Origin: Photobacterium profundum
GTDB taxonomy: Bacteria > Pseudomonadota > Gammaproteobacteria > Enterobacterales > Vibrionaceae
Assembly (NCBI RefSeq): GCF_003026285.1
Contig: NZ_PYOD01000002.1
Span: forward strand, 806,001-870,000
Length of the DNA: 64,000 nucleotides
Reading direction: 5' to 3'
The notes under the pieces were generated by a model. The model saw only the letters and a list, made by a program, of their open reading frames with translations. It had not been told where the DNA came from and made no database searches. Below, one piece after another: positions 44,933-53,318 of the stretch. How positions within the stretch are numbered: position 1 is the first letter of the stretch; each line of letters starts with the position of its first letter. A program made the translations under genes and the position numbers.

Positions 44933-45205
44933 ATGACTGCGCTAAAAAAAGGATTGTTTCCTATTTTATTCAGCTTAAAGTCTTTTTTTTATCTATCTTA
45001 TCCAATGTTGCAACTTCTGTGTTCTCTAGGTATAGGAATCGGTCTTTTACTTAGTGTTTCATCATCAGATGTAAAAGAAAGCAGCAACATTATTACCGTA
45101 GTGTTCATATTCTTTAGCCTGTCATTGGTATTGTTTAAACAGCATTATCGGGAAATATTAATATGGTCAGATTTGCGAAGTAATAATGTTATCTATTTGC
45201 ATTGA
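44933..45205 (+). CDS. Small membrane protein, hypothetical
   Basis: 90 residues with two or three hydrophobic segments (LFPILFSLKSFFYLSYPMLQLLCSLGIGIGLLL; NIITVVFIFFSLSLVLF). AAAAAGGAGTTTGTT before the ATG is a strong ribosome binding site, the main support for the gene. No family recognised. Lies between the catabolic operon and the RarD-like gene. Confidence 0.6.
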   Translation: MTALKKGLFPILFSLKSFFYLSYPMLQLLCSLGIGIGLLLSVSSSDVKESSNIITVVFIFFSLSLVLFKQHYREILIWSDLRSNNVIYLH

Positions 45206-45357
45206 TTCATTACTGGTATTAAGGCGCCACTTTTTACAACATCATCAGCCATATCACGCCGATTTCTTGCTTGATTAGTCGTACTTGCTTATGCCGAGAC
45301 GGGGAGCTCAGGGCAGAGAGAGCATCAACATTAATTACATTGTTCAGGATGAATAGT

Positions 45358-46251
45358 ATGTTTTCTCGTCTTCATGGGAATTTCATCGCGATTATTGCGT
45401 TTGTGATCTGGGGGGGATTACCTTTATATTTTCAGTTTCTTCCTCTGGCTGATACTAATGAATTACTTGCGATGAGGATTATCTTCTCGGTACCATTAAT
45501 GTTGCTGGTTTTGAAATGCTTTAAAATATCAAATTTAACTTTTTCTATGGCGATAAAATATAAAAAAGCATTATGCCTTTGCTTTCTAGCCGGATTATTT
45601 AATTGTATATCGCTTTATACGTTTACATGGGCAATAACGCATGAACAGGTATTAGCAGCAAGTTTAGGATATTTTATTAATCCACTATTCTCTGTTGCAC
45701 TAGGTATGGTTTTTTTTAAAGATAAGCTATCTTTGGCTCAACAAATAGCCGTTGTTCTGGCAGTCTTCGGTATAGGATATCAAGTGTATGGATATGGTGA
45801 GCTACCATGGGTTTCATTAGTTATGGGCTGTTCATTTGCGTTGTATGGCCTAACAAAAAAGTTTATTCAGTTTGATTCGTTAACATCAATGTCGATTGAG
45901 GTAACGTTGTTAATGCCGTTCGCATTAGGTTATATGTTATTGAGCTTTTTAAGCCAGACGTCGACTGTATTTTCTAGTGATTTCTCGACGGCTGTTTTAT
46001 ATGCAGGAGCAGCACCAATTACTTTGGTTCCTCTGGTATTATTTGCTGTTGCTGTTAAGAAAACGACACTGACTATGATTGGTTTAACCCAATATATCGA
46101 GCCTAGTTTACAGTTTTTACTCGCAATTTTTGTGTTTCATGAAGTATTGGATCAGGTGAAGCTGGTGAGTTTTAGCTTTATCTGGCTTGGCTTATTATTA
46201 TGTACTTTAGAGGCATTAATACTATCTAAACGCGTATTTCACCGCGCTTAA
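45358..46251 (+). CDS. RarD-like EamA-family transporter
   Basis: 297 residues from the ATG at 45358, about seven bases after CAGGA. The open frame extends to a TTG at 45271 but the extra residues are hydrophilic and unlike the family. Ten helices. IIAFVIWGGLPLYFQFLPLADTNELLAMRIIFSVPLM and FTWAITHEQVLAASLGYFINPLFSVALGMVFFKDKLS are typical of RarD (chloramphenicol-sensitive protein) members. Substrate unknown. Separate from the operon upstream. Confidence 0.88.
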   Translation: MFSRLHGNFIAIIAFVIWGGLPLYFQFLPLADTNELLAMRIIFSVPLMLLVLKCFKISNLTFSMAIKYKKALCLCFLAGLFNCISLYTFTWAITHEQVLAASLGYFINPLFSVALGMVFFKDKLSLAQQIAVVLAVFGIGYQVYGYGELPWVSLVMGCSFALYGLTKKFIQFDSLTSMSIEVTLLMPFALGYMLLSFLSQTSTVFSSDFSTAVLYAGAAPITLVPLVLFAVAVKKTTLTMIGLTQYIEPSLQFLLAIFVFHEVLDQVKLVSFSFIWLGLLLCTLEALILSKRVFHRA

Positions 46252-46273
46252 ATGATAATTGCATAGTACTCGC

Positions 46274-47188
46274 TCAATATATCGTTACTTGTTGGTCATG
46301 AATATTTTCTAATGCTTGAATCCGGCGGTATTGGTCGGATTCAAATGTAAGTTCACGCAGTGTTTGTATAGCTAGCCGTTTGTCGTCTTGGTTATTGTTT
46401 GTATTGAGCAATATCTGTTCTCGTTTTATTAAGTATTCATCAATTTGTTGTTTGAAGCTTTCTCTCTTTTGATCTAAATTTGTGAGTCGCATTGCTGCTT
46501 CACTACCCACTAGCTCTTCTCTTATCAGGAACTGGCTTTGTGCATCCATATCTTTGGTTAATTCTAATCGGTTGAGCAGGCTAGCATTGCGATAGCTTTC
46601 TTGTAAGTTGGGGGGTAACTGGTTTAATTCATCTTGCCAAAGTTGTTGGTAGTCTACGGGTGATTGCGCTTGGTGTTTGAGTTCTTGTTGCTTTAAAGCA
46701 AGTTCTCGTAGTTGGTTTTCTTCCCCAAATAAAGCCTGTTGCTGTTCGGGAGTGAAAAATTGTCGTTGTATCTCCAATAATTGCTGATGTATTGCTGAAA
46801 GCTGAGAATTTACTGAGATTTCACCATTACTCGTCGTACGTTCTAAGGTAAATAATGCCGCTTTATAGTCGATATATTGTTGAAATAGTGCCTCATCGAT
46901 TTTGACTGTGTAGTTTTGCTGTTCATTAAATTCGGCAAAATTCTTCTTTAGGGCCTCAATGTCTTTTTCACCTAAACCAGAGAGAAAATACTCGAACGTA
47001 TCTCGGTTAGAATCAATATCAACATTGGTATCATTTTGCGATGCGGTTTTGATTGCTGACGGTGCTGGCATCGATGTTGTTAACAAAGGTTCTGCCTTAT
47101 CAGTATTAAACAGGTGCAAGTTGAATATGACCGCACCAAAAATACAGGTAGCAAAAACGATAGATATTTTAAGCGCGGTCTTTTTCAT
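46274..47188 (-). CDS. Lipase-specific foldase (Lif, lipase chaperone)
   Basis: 304 residues. One N-terminal membrane anchor (about 8-26), a variable linker, then the Lif family block NRDTFEYFLSGLGE (the RxxFDYFLS-type motif) and a long all-helical Gln/Glu-rich domain. It folds the adjacent lipase in the periplasm before type II secretion while staying in the inner membrane. It starts 2 bp after the lipase stop, so the pair is translationally coupled. Shorter than the about 340 residues of Pseudomonas Lif, mostly in the linker. Confidence 0.9.
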   Translation of the reverse strand: MKKTALKISIVFATCIFGAVIFNLHLFNTDKAEPLLTTSMPAPSAIKTASQNDTNVDIDSNRDTFEYFLSGLGEKDIEALKKNFAEFNEQQNYTVKIDEALFQQYIDYKAALFTLERTTSNGEISVNSQLSAIHQQLLEIQRQFFTPEQQQALFGEENQLRELALKQQELKHQAQSPVDYQQLWQDELNQLPPNLQESYRNASLLNRLELTKDMDAQSQFLIREELVGSEAAMRLTNLDQKRESFKQQIDEYLIKREQILLNTNNNQDDKRLAIQTLRELTFESDQYRRIQALENIHDQQVTIY

Positions 47189-47190
47189 GA

Positions 47191-48132
47191 TTACAATCCT
47201 TGTAGCTGTAAGCGGTTTGCGTGCTGGCGATAAAGGGTTTTAGGATCCGTTTCAAATAAATGATGAATACCGAGTAAACCGTTAATTTCATCAAGATGAT
47301 TCATTTTATAATCATCGCGAATAACCTTCCCAAGATGCGAGCTGCATTGACCGACTAAGCCATCATTCGGCTCATCGAATGCGAAGCCTAAAATTAACAT
47401 CGCAGGATCAATAGGGTCGAGTACGTTGGTATAGTTTGAAGTGCCCGTCCATGAGTAATAATACACACCGTTATCGGCAACCCAATCACCGTCGCCACAG
47501 TCTGAAGTGGGGATCCCTTCCGGGTATTTTTGGTTAAATGCTAAAGAACCTGCTGTGGTTAAGGCTTCAAGTGATGCGAGTGGATCTTGGGGGAGATCAC
47601 TGCCACCAGAAAGTAACCCAATGAGTGTAGTTAACCCTCCTGCCAATTTAACCGCAATATCTTCTGGTAATGAGCCTTCAGGAATGGTTCCTCGCATGAT
47701 GTCGGCAACAGTTGAACCTTTATTGACTCCGCCAATACTGGTTACTGAAGCGACATATTGAGGGGCGACGGATGCGACATAACGTGCAGTTGGTCCGCCA
47801 TGGCTATGCCCAATAAGATTCACTTTTTCAGCACCTGTTACAGCAAGTACTTCTTCAACTTGTAAAAGTAGTTGTTCACCACGTAGCTCTGAACTATTAG
47901 TGGCAGATATTTGGGCAACATAAACTTTAGCACCACTTTTACTGAGTTCTTGAGGGATACCGTAAAAGTAATCAAACCCTGCAAGTGAATCAAAACCAAA
48001 TAACCCGTGCACTAAAATAATGGGGTATTGGGTCTCTGTGTAGCCTTTTTGGGTTGCATTATTTGCACTGGTTGATGCTTGGCATGTGACTGCTGCTAAG
48101 CAAAGGGTGAGTAGAACAATTAATTGTTTCAT
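47191..48132 (-). CDS. Secreted triacylglycerol lipase, family I.1/I.2
   Basis: 313 residues with signal peptide to about residue 19 (CLAAVTCQAS). Alpha/beta-hydrolase with oxyanion HGLFGF (VHGLFGFDSLAG), nucleophile Ser110 in GHSHGG, and catalytic Asp/His in the C-terminal third (NDGLVGQCSSHLGKVIRDDYKMNHLDEINGLLG). Cys pair near TSDCGD and VGQCSS is the conserved disulfide. Hydrolyses extracellular fats. Depends on the foldase directly downstream. Exported by Sec then type II secretion, by family knowledge. Confidence 0.95.
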   Translation of the reverse strand: MKQLIVLLTLCLAAVTCQASTSANNATQKGYTETQYPIILVHGLFGFDSLAGFDYFYGIPQELSKSGAKVYVAQISATNSSELRGEQLLLQVEEVLAVTGAEKVNLIGHSHGGPTARYVASVAPQYVASVTSIGGVNKGSTVADIMRGTIPEGSLPEDIAVKLAGGLTTLIGLLSGGSDLPQDPLASLEALTTAGSLAFNQKYPEGIPTSDCGDGDWVADNGVYYYSWTGTSNYTNVLDPIDPAMLILGFAFDEPNDGLVGQCSSHLGKVIRDDYKMNHLDEINGLLGIHHLFETDPKTLYRQHANRLQLQGL

Positions 48133-48525
48133 TTATTCTTCCTTGTCAGACCTCCGATGAGTATTTGATGATAGTTAATGAAAATATTCTTTCCGGGAAT
48201 AATTTATAAACTGTGATCTTGTGTTAAAAACAAATCATTCTCGTGGTGAATATAATGATTATGTGGTGATTATCAATTACATCTATTATTCATTGCTTTA
48301 GGTGATTATATATATCTGTATATATGAAAGGTCATCAAGGCTTATTATTCATTAGTACAGTGAATATGGTTGAGGGGATAACGCTATTAAATCGGGTACT
48401 GAAAAAAACATTGTACATTGGTATGGTATAACATAACAATATTGGGTAAAGTACGCCCCGTCAAAATCAATAAGGAGCACAAACTGTGGATTCAAGTAGT
48501 TGTTGTATAAATACTAATTTAAAAT
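48133..48525. other. Upstream region of lipase and mgtE-type genes
   Basis: About 390 bp of AT-rich non-coding sequence holding the leftward lipase promoter and the rightward promoter of the mgtE leader. I could not assign -35/-10 boxes with confidence and saw no repeat. Confidence 0.4.
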
Positions 48526-48739
48526 CACTCTGACAGTCTCTCCATTGAGCTGCCTCCAGAGTGAGGCGGTGTAAAGTTCTCTTCAAAGCACTTCTACCTG
48601 CCCGGTCAACAGACCATCTTTGTTTTTAACAAGGCTACATCATGCAATCAAGTAAACAGGAACCCCCTAGTCGGCGGTTTACACTTTCTCGCACCTGATG
48701 ATCTGAAGACAACTACGTCTTCAGGTCTGGAGACGTATT
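48526..48739 (+). ncRNA. mgtE-type 5' leader with alternative hairpins
   Basis: CACTCTG/CAGAGTG (48526-48532/48557-48563) and GTGTAAA/TTTACAC (48569-48575/48678-48684) form leader helices. Near the gene, CTGAAGAC-AACTAC-GTCTTCAG (48703-48724) competes with ACGTCT (48715-48720)/AGACGT (48731-48736). The second encloses the TGGAGA Shine-Dalgarno of the transporter gene. The two cannot form together, so the leader can switch translation on or off. An 18-codon ORF inside (48642-48698) would set which forms. GTGAGGC, CTGCCC and GGTCAACAG occur in the order seen in the M-box Mg2+ riboswitch, but that fold is not complete. Confidence 0.65.
48642..48698 (+). CDS. MgtL-like leader peptide, 18 residues
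   Basis: ATG at 48642 with AAGG seven bases upstream encodes MQSSKQEPPSRRFTLSRT. The Glu-Pro-Pro followed by an Arg pair and a basic end resembles MgtL, the 17-residue proline-rich leader of enterobacterial mgtA, whose acidic/proline stretch destabilises ribosomes at low Mg2+. The stop lies 4 nt before the downstream hairpin, the geometry expected for leader-peptide control of the MgtE-type gene at 48740. Too short for certainty by sequence alone. Confidence 0.6.
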   Translation: MQSSKQEPPSRRFTLSRT

Positions 48740-49438
48740 ATGGAATTAATTCAAAAAAATGTAATTGAACAAAAAAATAAGATCAATGAAGGCATCGAGA
48801 TGCTTCGAAAAGTTGAAGAAAATGGAAAAGTGCTATCAGAAGCTGAAGTAACAGAAGATATTCATAAAGGCGCTTCCATCGATACACTGAGTGTCAGCAT
48901 TAAAGATGCATCGATCAGTATGCTCTACAAGAAACGCGTATTTTGGTTAGTGCTGCTTGTGTTTGGAAACCTATTTTCGGGTGCTGGTATTGCTTATTTT
49001 GAAGATATTATTACCTCCTATATCGCACTTGTTTTCTTCTTACCATTATTGATCGATAGTGGTGGAAATGCGGGCTCTCAATCATCGACACTCATGGTTC
49101 GCGCTTTGGCAGTGGGCGATGTCGCGCCAAAAGATTGGGCAAAAATGCTTGGACGGGAAGTATTTGTTGCGCTTGCTCTTGGTTTAAGTATGGCTGTAGC
49201 GGTCTTTTTTTTAGGGGCATACCGTGGCGGTTATGAGATTGCAATGGTTGTTGCATTAAGCATGATCGTTATTGTTCTGATTGGCAGCTTAATTGGTACT
49301 GTTCTTCCTTTCGGTTTACATAAAATGAAGTTAGACCCTGCTTCTGCGAGTGCCCCAATGATTACTTCTATCGCAGATATTACAGGCGTTATGATCTATT
49401 TTGCTATCGCTTCATCCTTACTTGATATTGGTGGCTAA
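48740..49438 (+). CDS. MgtE-type divalent cation transporter, membrane domain only
   Basis: 232 residues: about 60 helical N-terminal residues, then five membrane helices of the MgtE channel. Core motifs are FFLPLLIDSGGNAGSQSSTLMVRALAVGD (the MgtE signature) and DPASASAPMITSIADITGVMIYF, with the Asp that binds Mg2+ in the pore. The regulatory N-domain and CBS pair of full MgtE are missing, so gating by internal Mg2+ must differ, perhaps replaced by the leader control upstream. TGGAGACGT before the ATG is the ribosome binding site. Confidence 0.9.
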   Translation: MELIQKNVIEQKNKINEGIEMLRKVEENGKVLSEAEVTEDIHKGASIDTLSVSIKDASISMLYKKRVFWLVLLVFGNLFSGAGIAYFEDIITSYIALVFFLPLLIDSGGNAGSQSSTLMVRALAVGDVAPKDWAKMLGREVFVALALGLSMAVAVFFLGAYRGGYEIAMVVALSMIVIVLIGSLIGTVLPFGLHKMKLDPASASAPMITSIADITGVMIYFAIASSLLDIGG

Positions 49439-49458
49439 CCCGCTATATCTACTGTTTG

Positions 49459-49505
49459 AACCTCCGAGCGTTTCTATTAGTAATAATTGATGGTCGGAGG
49501 TTTTT
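49459..49505 (+). terminator. Terminator after the MgtE-type gene
   Basis: AACCTCCGA and TCGGAGG(TT) arms around a 26 nt loop, followed by a run of five T. Confidence 0.8.
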
Positions 49506-49526
49506 CACGTTAAGGTAGGCAACATT

Positions 49527-50360
49527 TTACGCTATATTTCTCATGGTGGGTTTCATAACAGTTTTCATATATTGCTTTGGGGTAATACCAAACTGTTGGT
49601 GAAAACGTTGACCGAAGCGTGATTCTGATTGATAACCACAACGTAGTGCTAGTTCAAGTTGAGTATACGAATATTGCTGCATTAAGCTGAGCCCATGCAA
49701 CATTCGTACTTCAGCTAACACGTCGCGAAATAGCGCATCTTCCTTGGCTAAATGGCGAGTTAACGTCGCTTTACTGGTCGCAAAGTGCTTACAGGTTGTT
49801 TCGATAGAATGATGATCCGCAGGGTTGGTGGATAAGTACCGACTGACTTTTTCTCGCATCGATAAAGTAGAAGCGGGGAAAAGTAAATGCAATGCGCCTA
49901 TTTCCAGTAACTGTTGATAAAAACCATTTAAATAATGTTGTTGTACCTCAATACTTAGCTTTTGTTTCACAATGGCTATCAATTGCGAGAAGACAAAATC
50001 AAGGGCGGTATCCGTCGCAATTAAGGGTCGCTCAATATGCTGTAAGTTATGGTTGTACTTGTGGTTATGATTATCAATCGCACTCATTATCCCCTCAGAA
50101 GGTGGTGATAAAAATGAAATCTGGACGGAATTAAATTGCGCCTGATGTGGTTCATTAACAAAAGTGAGTTGTTGATTAGCGGGAATAACTAACCAGTTTT
50201 TCTTATTAAATGTTAACGCATCATCATGCCATTTCAATATTTTTCGACCAGACTGAACGGCAATAATACTTGGGGTGTAGATCGGCACATTTCGTAATGG
50301 CTGTGGTTTTGTTGCATGGTAGGTATTGACCCGAATTAGTGCTTTCAACTGACACCCCAA
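49527..50360 (-). CDS. AraC-family regulator with apparent TTG start
   Basis: 277 residues if the TTG at 50360 is used; a second TTG at 50348, with GGGGTG just upstream, would give 273. No ATG occurs before about residue 90. N-terminal domain resembles the cupin-like part of GadX/ToxT-type regulators (TPSIIAVQSGRKILKWHDDALTF). The C-terminal HTH pair includes ATSKATLTRHLAKEDALFRDVL and GYQSESRFGQRFHQQFGITPKQYM. Starts 9 bp after the PEBP gene, so the two are co-transcribed. Confidence 0.85.
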   Translation of the reverse strand: MGCQLKALIRVNTYHATKPQPLRNVPIYTPSIIAVQSGRKILKWHDDALTFNKKNWLVIPANQQLTFVNEPHQAQFNSVQISFLSPPSEGIMSAIDNHNHKYNHNLQHIERPLIATDTALDFVFSQLIAIVKQKLSIEVQQHYLNGFYQQLLEIGALHLLFPASTLSMREKVSRYLSTNPADHHSIETTCKHFATSKATLTRHLAKEDALFRDVLAEVRMLHGLSLMQQYSYTQLELALRCGYQSESRFGQRFHQQFGITPKQYMKTVMKPTMRNIA

Positions 50361-50369
50361 GTGATTTAA

Positions 50370-50900
50370 TTAACGAACATACGTTGCGGTTAATATTGCT
50401 TTATCTATTGCCATACTATTGAGTGTAAACCCTACAACGGCAGGTGAAATATCTGCAGGCAAATCGATTTTCTCTTGTGGTAATGCCCACACTGTAAACT
50501 GGTAGCGGTGCATACCATTACCCACAGGTGGACACACACCACCAAAGCCAGGTTTACCATAATCTGTTCGTGTTTCTAAGCCTTGCGTTAATTTACCTGA
50601 TGCACCTTGTGGCAGGTTGTTTGTTGTTGCTGGAATATTTAATACTGTCCAGTGCCACCATCCGCTGCCTGTTGGTGCGTCTGGGTCAAAAGCGGTAATC
50701 GCGAAACTTTTTGTGCCTTTGGGTGCATCTGCCCAAGATAGCTGTGGCGATTGATTTCCACCATCACATCCCATACCTGAGTATTCGAATGTTTTTGCCA
50801 TCAATTGTCCTTCATGAATATCCTGGCTTGTTATTTCAAGTGCTTGGCTATTGAATGAAACGGCAGTCGCCAACACAGATAATAAGTAAATATATTTCAT
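50370..50900 (-). CDS. YbhB/YbcL (PEBP/Raf kinase inhibitor-like) exported protein
   Basis: 176 residues with a signal peptide (ending NSQA near residue 19). The PEBP ligand-site motifs are present: GGNQSPQLSWADAPKGTKSFAI, DPDAPTGSGWWHWTVLNIP and YGKPGFGGVCPPVGNGMHRYQFTVWALP. Bacterial PEBPs bind small anions or phospholipid headgroups; physiological role unclear. Upstream partner of an AraC regulator, which may respond to the same stress. Confidence 0.92.
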   Translation of the reverse strand: MKYIYLLSVLATAVSFNSQALEITSQDIHEGQLMAKTFEYSGMGCDGGNQSPQLSWADAPKGTKSFAITAFDPDAPTGSGWWHWTVLNIPATTNNLPQGASGKLTQGLETRTDYGKPGFGGVCPPVGNGMHRYQFTVWALPQEKIDLPADISPAVVGFTLNSMAIDKAILTATYVR

Positions 50901-51112
50901 TAGATAATTCCTAAGTTCAACAAGATAGTGGAATCATCTTAGTGCTTTACTCATGAATAAAATTAACACTAAGTGTCATATTAACTTTGAAAATACATAA
51001 AAGTGAGTCTTAAGGTGACTTTTAGGGCGAAGGTAGAAAACAGAGAACAAGGGCTGATAAGGGAAGGTAGATGAGGTTGCTGTTATTGAGATATAAAACT
51101 AGGTATAAAAAT

Positions 51113-51132
51113 GGGGGCAATATATACCCCCC
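51113..51132 (-). terminator. Terminator of the RRM gene (minus strand)
   Basis: GGGGG and CCCCCC arms around a 9 nt AT loop, with T-rich tails on both strands (ATTTTTA on the minus strand), 34 bp past the RRM stop. Confidence 0.8.
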
Positions 51133-51165
51133 TTTTATCAAATGTCAGAGCATGAATCGAACTGA

Positions 51166-51459
51166 TTATTCGTTAGTATCGTCGCTTGCGTTGTCTTCAG
51201 TGCTGTTGCTTGCACTTGGAGCCACGTCAGTTTTTTTAACGCGAATTTTATTACCAGCAACTTTTAGACCGTTAAGAGCTTGCATTGCAGCTTTTGCTTC
51301 GCCAATTTTTGGCATTTCAACAAATGCAAAACCCTTTGAAGCGCCAGTCTCTTTATCCATGACCAATGAGCAAGATTGCACTTTACCGTGAGTCTCAAAC
51401 ATTGCCTGAAGTTCAGCTTCAGTTGTGATGCGATCAAGGTTGCGAATTAATAGTTTCAT
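51166..51459 (-). CDS. RRM-domain RNA-binding protein
   Basis: 97 residues. One RNA recognition motif fills residues 1-78: RNP2 LLIRNL and RNP1 KGFAFVEM, with the usual beta-alpha-beta spacing. An acidic, Ser/Asn-rich tail follows. Similar small RRM proteins occur in marine gammaproteobacteria and cyanobacteria and are often cold-induced or bind mRNA leaders; function here is unknown. The gene is monocistronic. A long AT-rich 5' region precedes it. Confidence 0.93.
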   Translation of the reverse strand: MKLLIRNLDRITTEAELQAMFETHGKVQSCSLVMDKETGASKGFAFVEMPKIGEAKAAMQALNGLKVAGNKIRVKKTDVAPSASNSTEDNASDDTNE

Positions 51460-51616
51460 GGGTGCGCCGTGTAGTTATAAGTTAATAATTTTTATTTCGT
51501 GAGGATTGTCGCAGATATTTGAGAGTAAACCAAGAAAAGGACGCATGCGAAAGGCATTGTAATCATTTCCTCAATGCTAAATACGGCATTCCACTATTCG
51601 CGGTGTCACTATCGGG

Positions 51617-52498
51617 CTAGATTGCCAGTGCGATCCACAGTAATAAAGGCAATGTAATGATGGCGAAAAAATTGCCAAATAACACCATTGATGCCACATT
51701 TTCAGGTTCGATATTAAAGCGTTCTGCAAACAAAAAGTTCATTACTGCAGGCGGTAGCATAGTGAATAACACCATCATTTGCAGTTGTTGATGTGGTAAG
51801 GGTAAAAAGAAATAAATAACAGCAAAACTAATGGCACCAGTGGTTAAGCTAAATAGGGTAGTCATTAAGCCTACCCGTATACCTGACTTATGTAGGTTGA
51901 CCATTTGTGCGCCCAACGACAGCAGCATGACAGGTATCGATGCTTGACCGAGTAAATGCGTGGCTTCGTATAAGGGCTGCCATATCGGTATATTCAATAA
52001 ATTAAAAGTTAATGCTGCCAGCGTCGCCAGAAAAAGAGGTGTTTTAAAAAGTTGTTTGAGCGAGAGTGATTCTTTATTACTCAGTAACGCCATGCCTAGA
52101 GTGATGTGTAGGGTGGTTGCAACTACAAACAATAATACCGCCGCCCCCATTGCCGATTCACCAAAGGTATAGCTAAACAGTGGAATGGCAAGGTTGCCGC
52201 TGTTTCGAAACATTTGCGGTGGTGCCCACGCTTTGAAAGACAACTTATTTATGCGGGTGAGTGGGATCATTAGTAACCCCGGCAATAATACTGCGCATGC
52301 AGCCGCGACCAATAGCCATAACTGGGTGGTATCGGGTTTCATCATCACTAAAGATGAAAAGATCAAAGCAGGACAAAACACATCCATATTAATCCGGTTA
52401 ATCGGTTTGAAATCGGGTTTGAGTAATTTTGCGATGGCATAACCCACAAGTACAATTGCAAAAACCGGAAAGAGTATGCCAATAACTTTTTCTAACAC
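51617..52498 (-). CDS. AEC-family transporter with GTG start
   Basis: 293 residues from the GTG at 52498 (AAGGAT six bases upstream). The frame opens at an ATG at 52546, but the extra 16 residues are hydrophilic and unlike the family. Ten hydrophobic segments, MNMDVFCPALIFSSL-type half-helix, FRNSGNLAIPLFSYTFG and PPAVMNFLFAERFN mark an auxin efflux carrier/malonate permease protein. Substrate unknown. Distinct from the partial AEC gene at the window start. Confidence 0.9.
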   Translation of the reverse strand: MLEKVIGILFPVFAIVLVGYAIAKLLKPDFKPINRINMDVFCPALIFSSLVMMKPDTTQLWLLVAAACAVLLPGLLMIPLTRINKLSFKAWAPPQMFRNSGNLAIPLFSYTFGESAMGAAVLLFVVATTLHITLGMALLSNKESLSLKQLFKTPLFLATLAALTFNLLNIPIWQPLYEATHLLGQASIPVMLLSLGAQMVNLHKSGIRVGLMTTLFSLTTGAISFAVIYFFLPLPHQQLQMMVLFTMLPPAVMNFLFAERFNIEPENVASMVLFGNFFAIITLPLLLWIALAI

Positions 52499-52722
52499 GT
52501 TAACATCCTTGTGATATGACTCATCTTGCCTGATAGCGATAAACATCCAGTATGTTACGTACTGAACGTTTAAGTACTAATCACTTTATTTTGTCGTACA
52601 AATTCATATCATGCAAGGAAGAGAGGGGCTGGTTTCGAGTAATTATCTTATTTATCAAAAAGCCGCTTCTCTGCGTGCACCAAAGAAACGGCTAGGTGTT
52701 TGTAAACGGGGCTATTTAGATG

Positions 52723-53217
52723 TTAATGGTGCTGCTCTTGTGTTTTTTCAGGTTTCATTTCCATCTGATATGTTGCTTTTTCAACGGCAACTTCAATCGT
52801 GATTTTTCCCGCGTTTTTAAAATGCAGTGTTAGTGGGAAGCGATCGCCTAGTTTTGGCACCTTAGTAAGGTTAAAAAACATGATGTGGTTGGCACCAGGT
52901 TTTAGTGCCGTACCATCATTCGCTGGGATCTCAATATTTTTAACTTCACGCATTTTCATCATGCCGTCTTCATGAATATGAGCATGTAATTCTACTTTGC
53001 CAGCAATTGGGGATTCAGCACTGATCAATACATCATTTTCGCCGCCATGATTCGTTATATTGAAAAAAGCTGCAGCAACCGATGAATTGGGTGGTACTGC
53101 TTTTGACCAAGGGTGGTCAATTTGCAAGTCGCCCGCTTTGTAATCGTGCGCATTTGCAAAGCTTGATAGAAATAGTGCGCTACTAAATAGCAGGGTGATG
53201 AATGTATTTTTTTTCAT
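52723..53217 (-). CDS. PCuAC periplasmic copper chaperone
   Basis: 164 residues from the ATG at 53217 (TGGAGAAAG upstream). Signal peptide ends FANAHD near residue 23. The copper-binding pattern H-x10-M ... H-x-M is visible in HAHIHEDGMMKM and ANHIMFF. HPWSKAVPPNSSVAAAFFNI is family-typical. The tail ends in a His-rich QEQHH. Delivers Cu(I) to cytochrome oxidase or other cuproenzymes in the periplasm. Follows the DUF2946 gene on the same strand. Confidence 0.92.
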   Translation of the reverse strand: MKKNTFITLLFSSALFLSSFANAHDYKAGDLQIDHPWSKAVPPNSSVAAAFFNITNHGGENDVLISAESPIAGKVELHAHIHEDGMMKMREVKNIEIPANDGTALKPGANHIMFFNLTKVPKLGDRFPLTLHFKNAGKITIEVAVEKATYQMEMKPEKTQEQHH

Positions 53218-53318
53218 AACTTTCTCCATGTTCCACCTCGTTGTGCTTGTTTTCAAACTGCATTGTGCATGGGTGGATATTTTCTTCTAATTGTTAGCTG
53301 ATTTTTTTAGTTATTTTT

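Noticed and set aside
48526-48740. Straight call of an M-box riboswitch
   Set aside because: Only sequence blocks match; a required stem is missing, so reported as a leader with a separate low-certainty observation.
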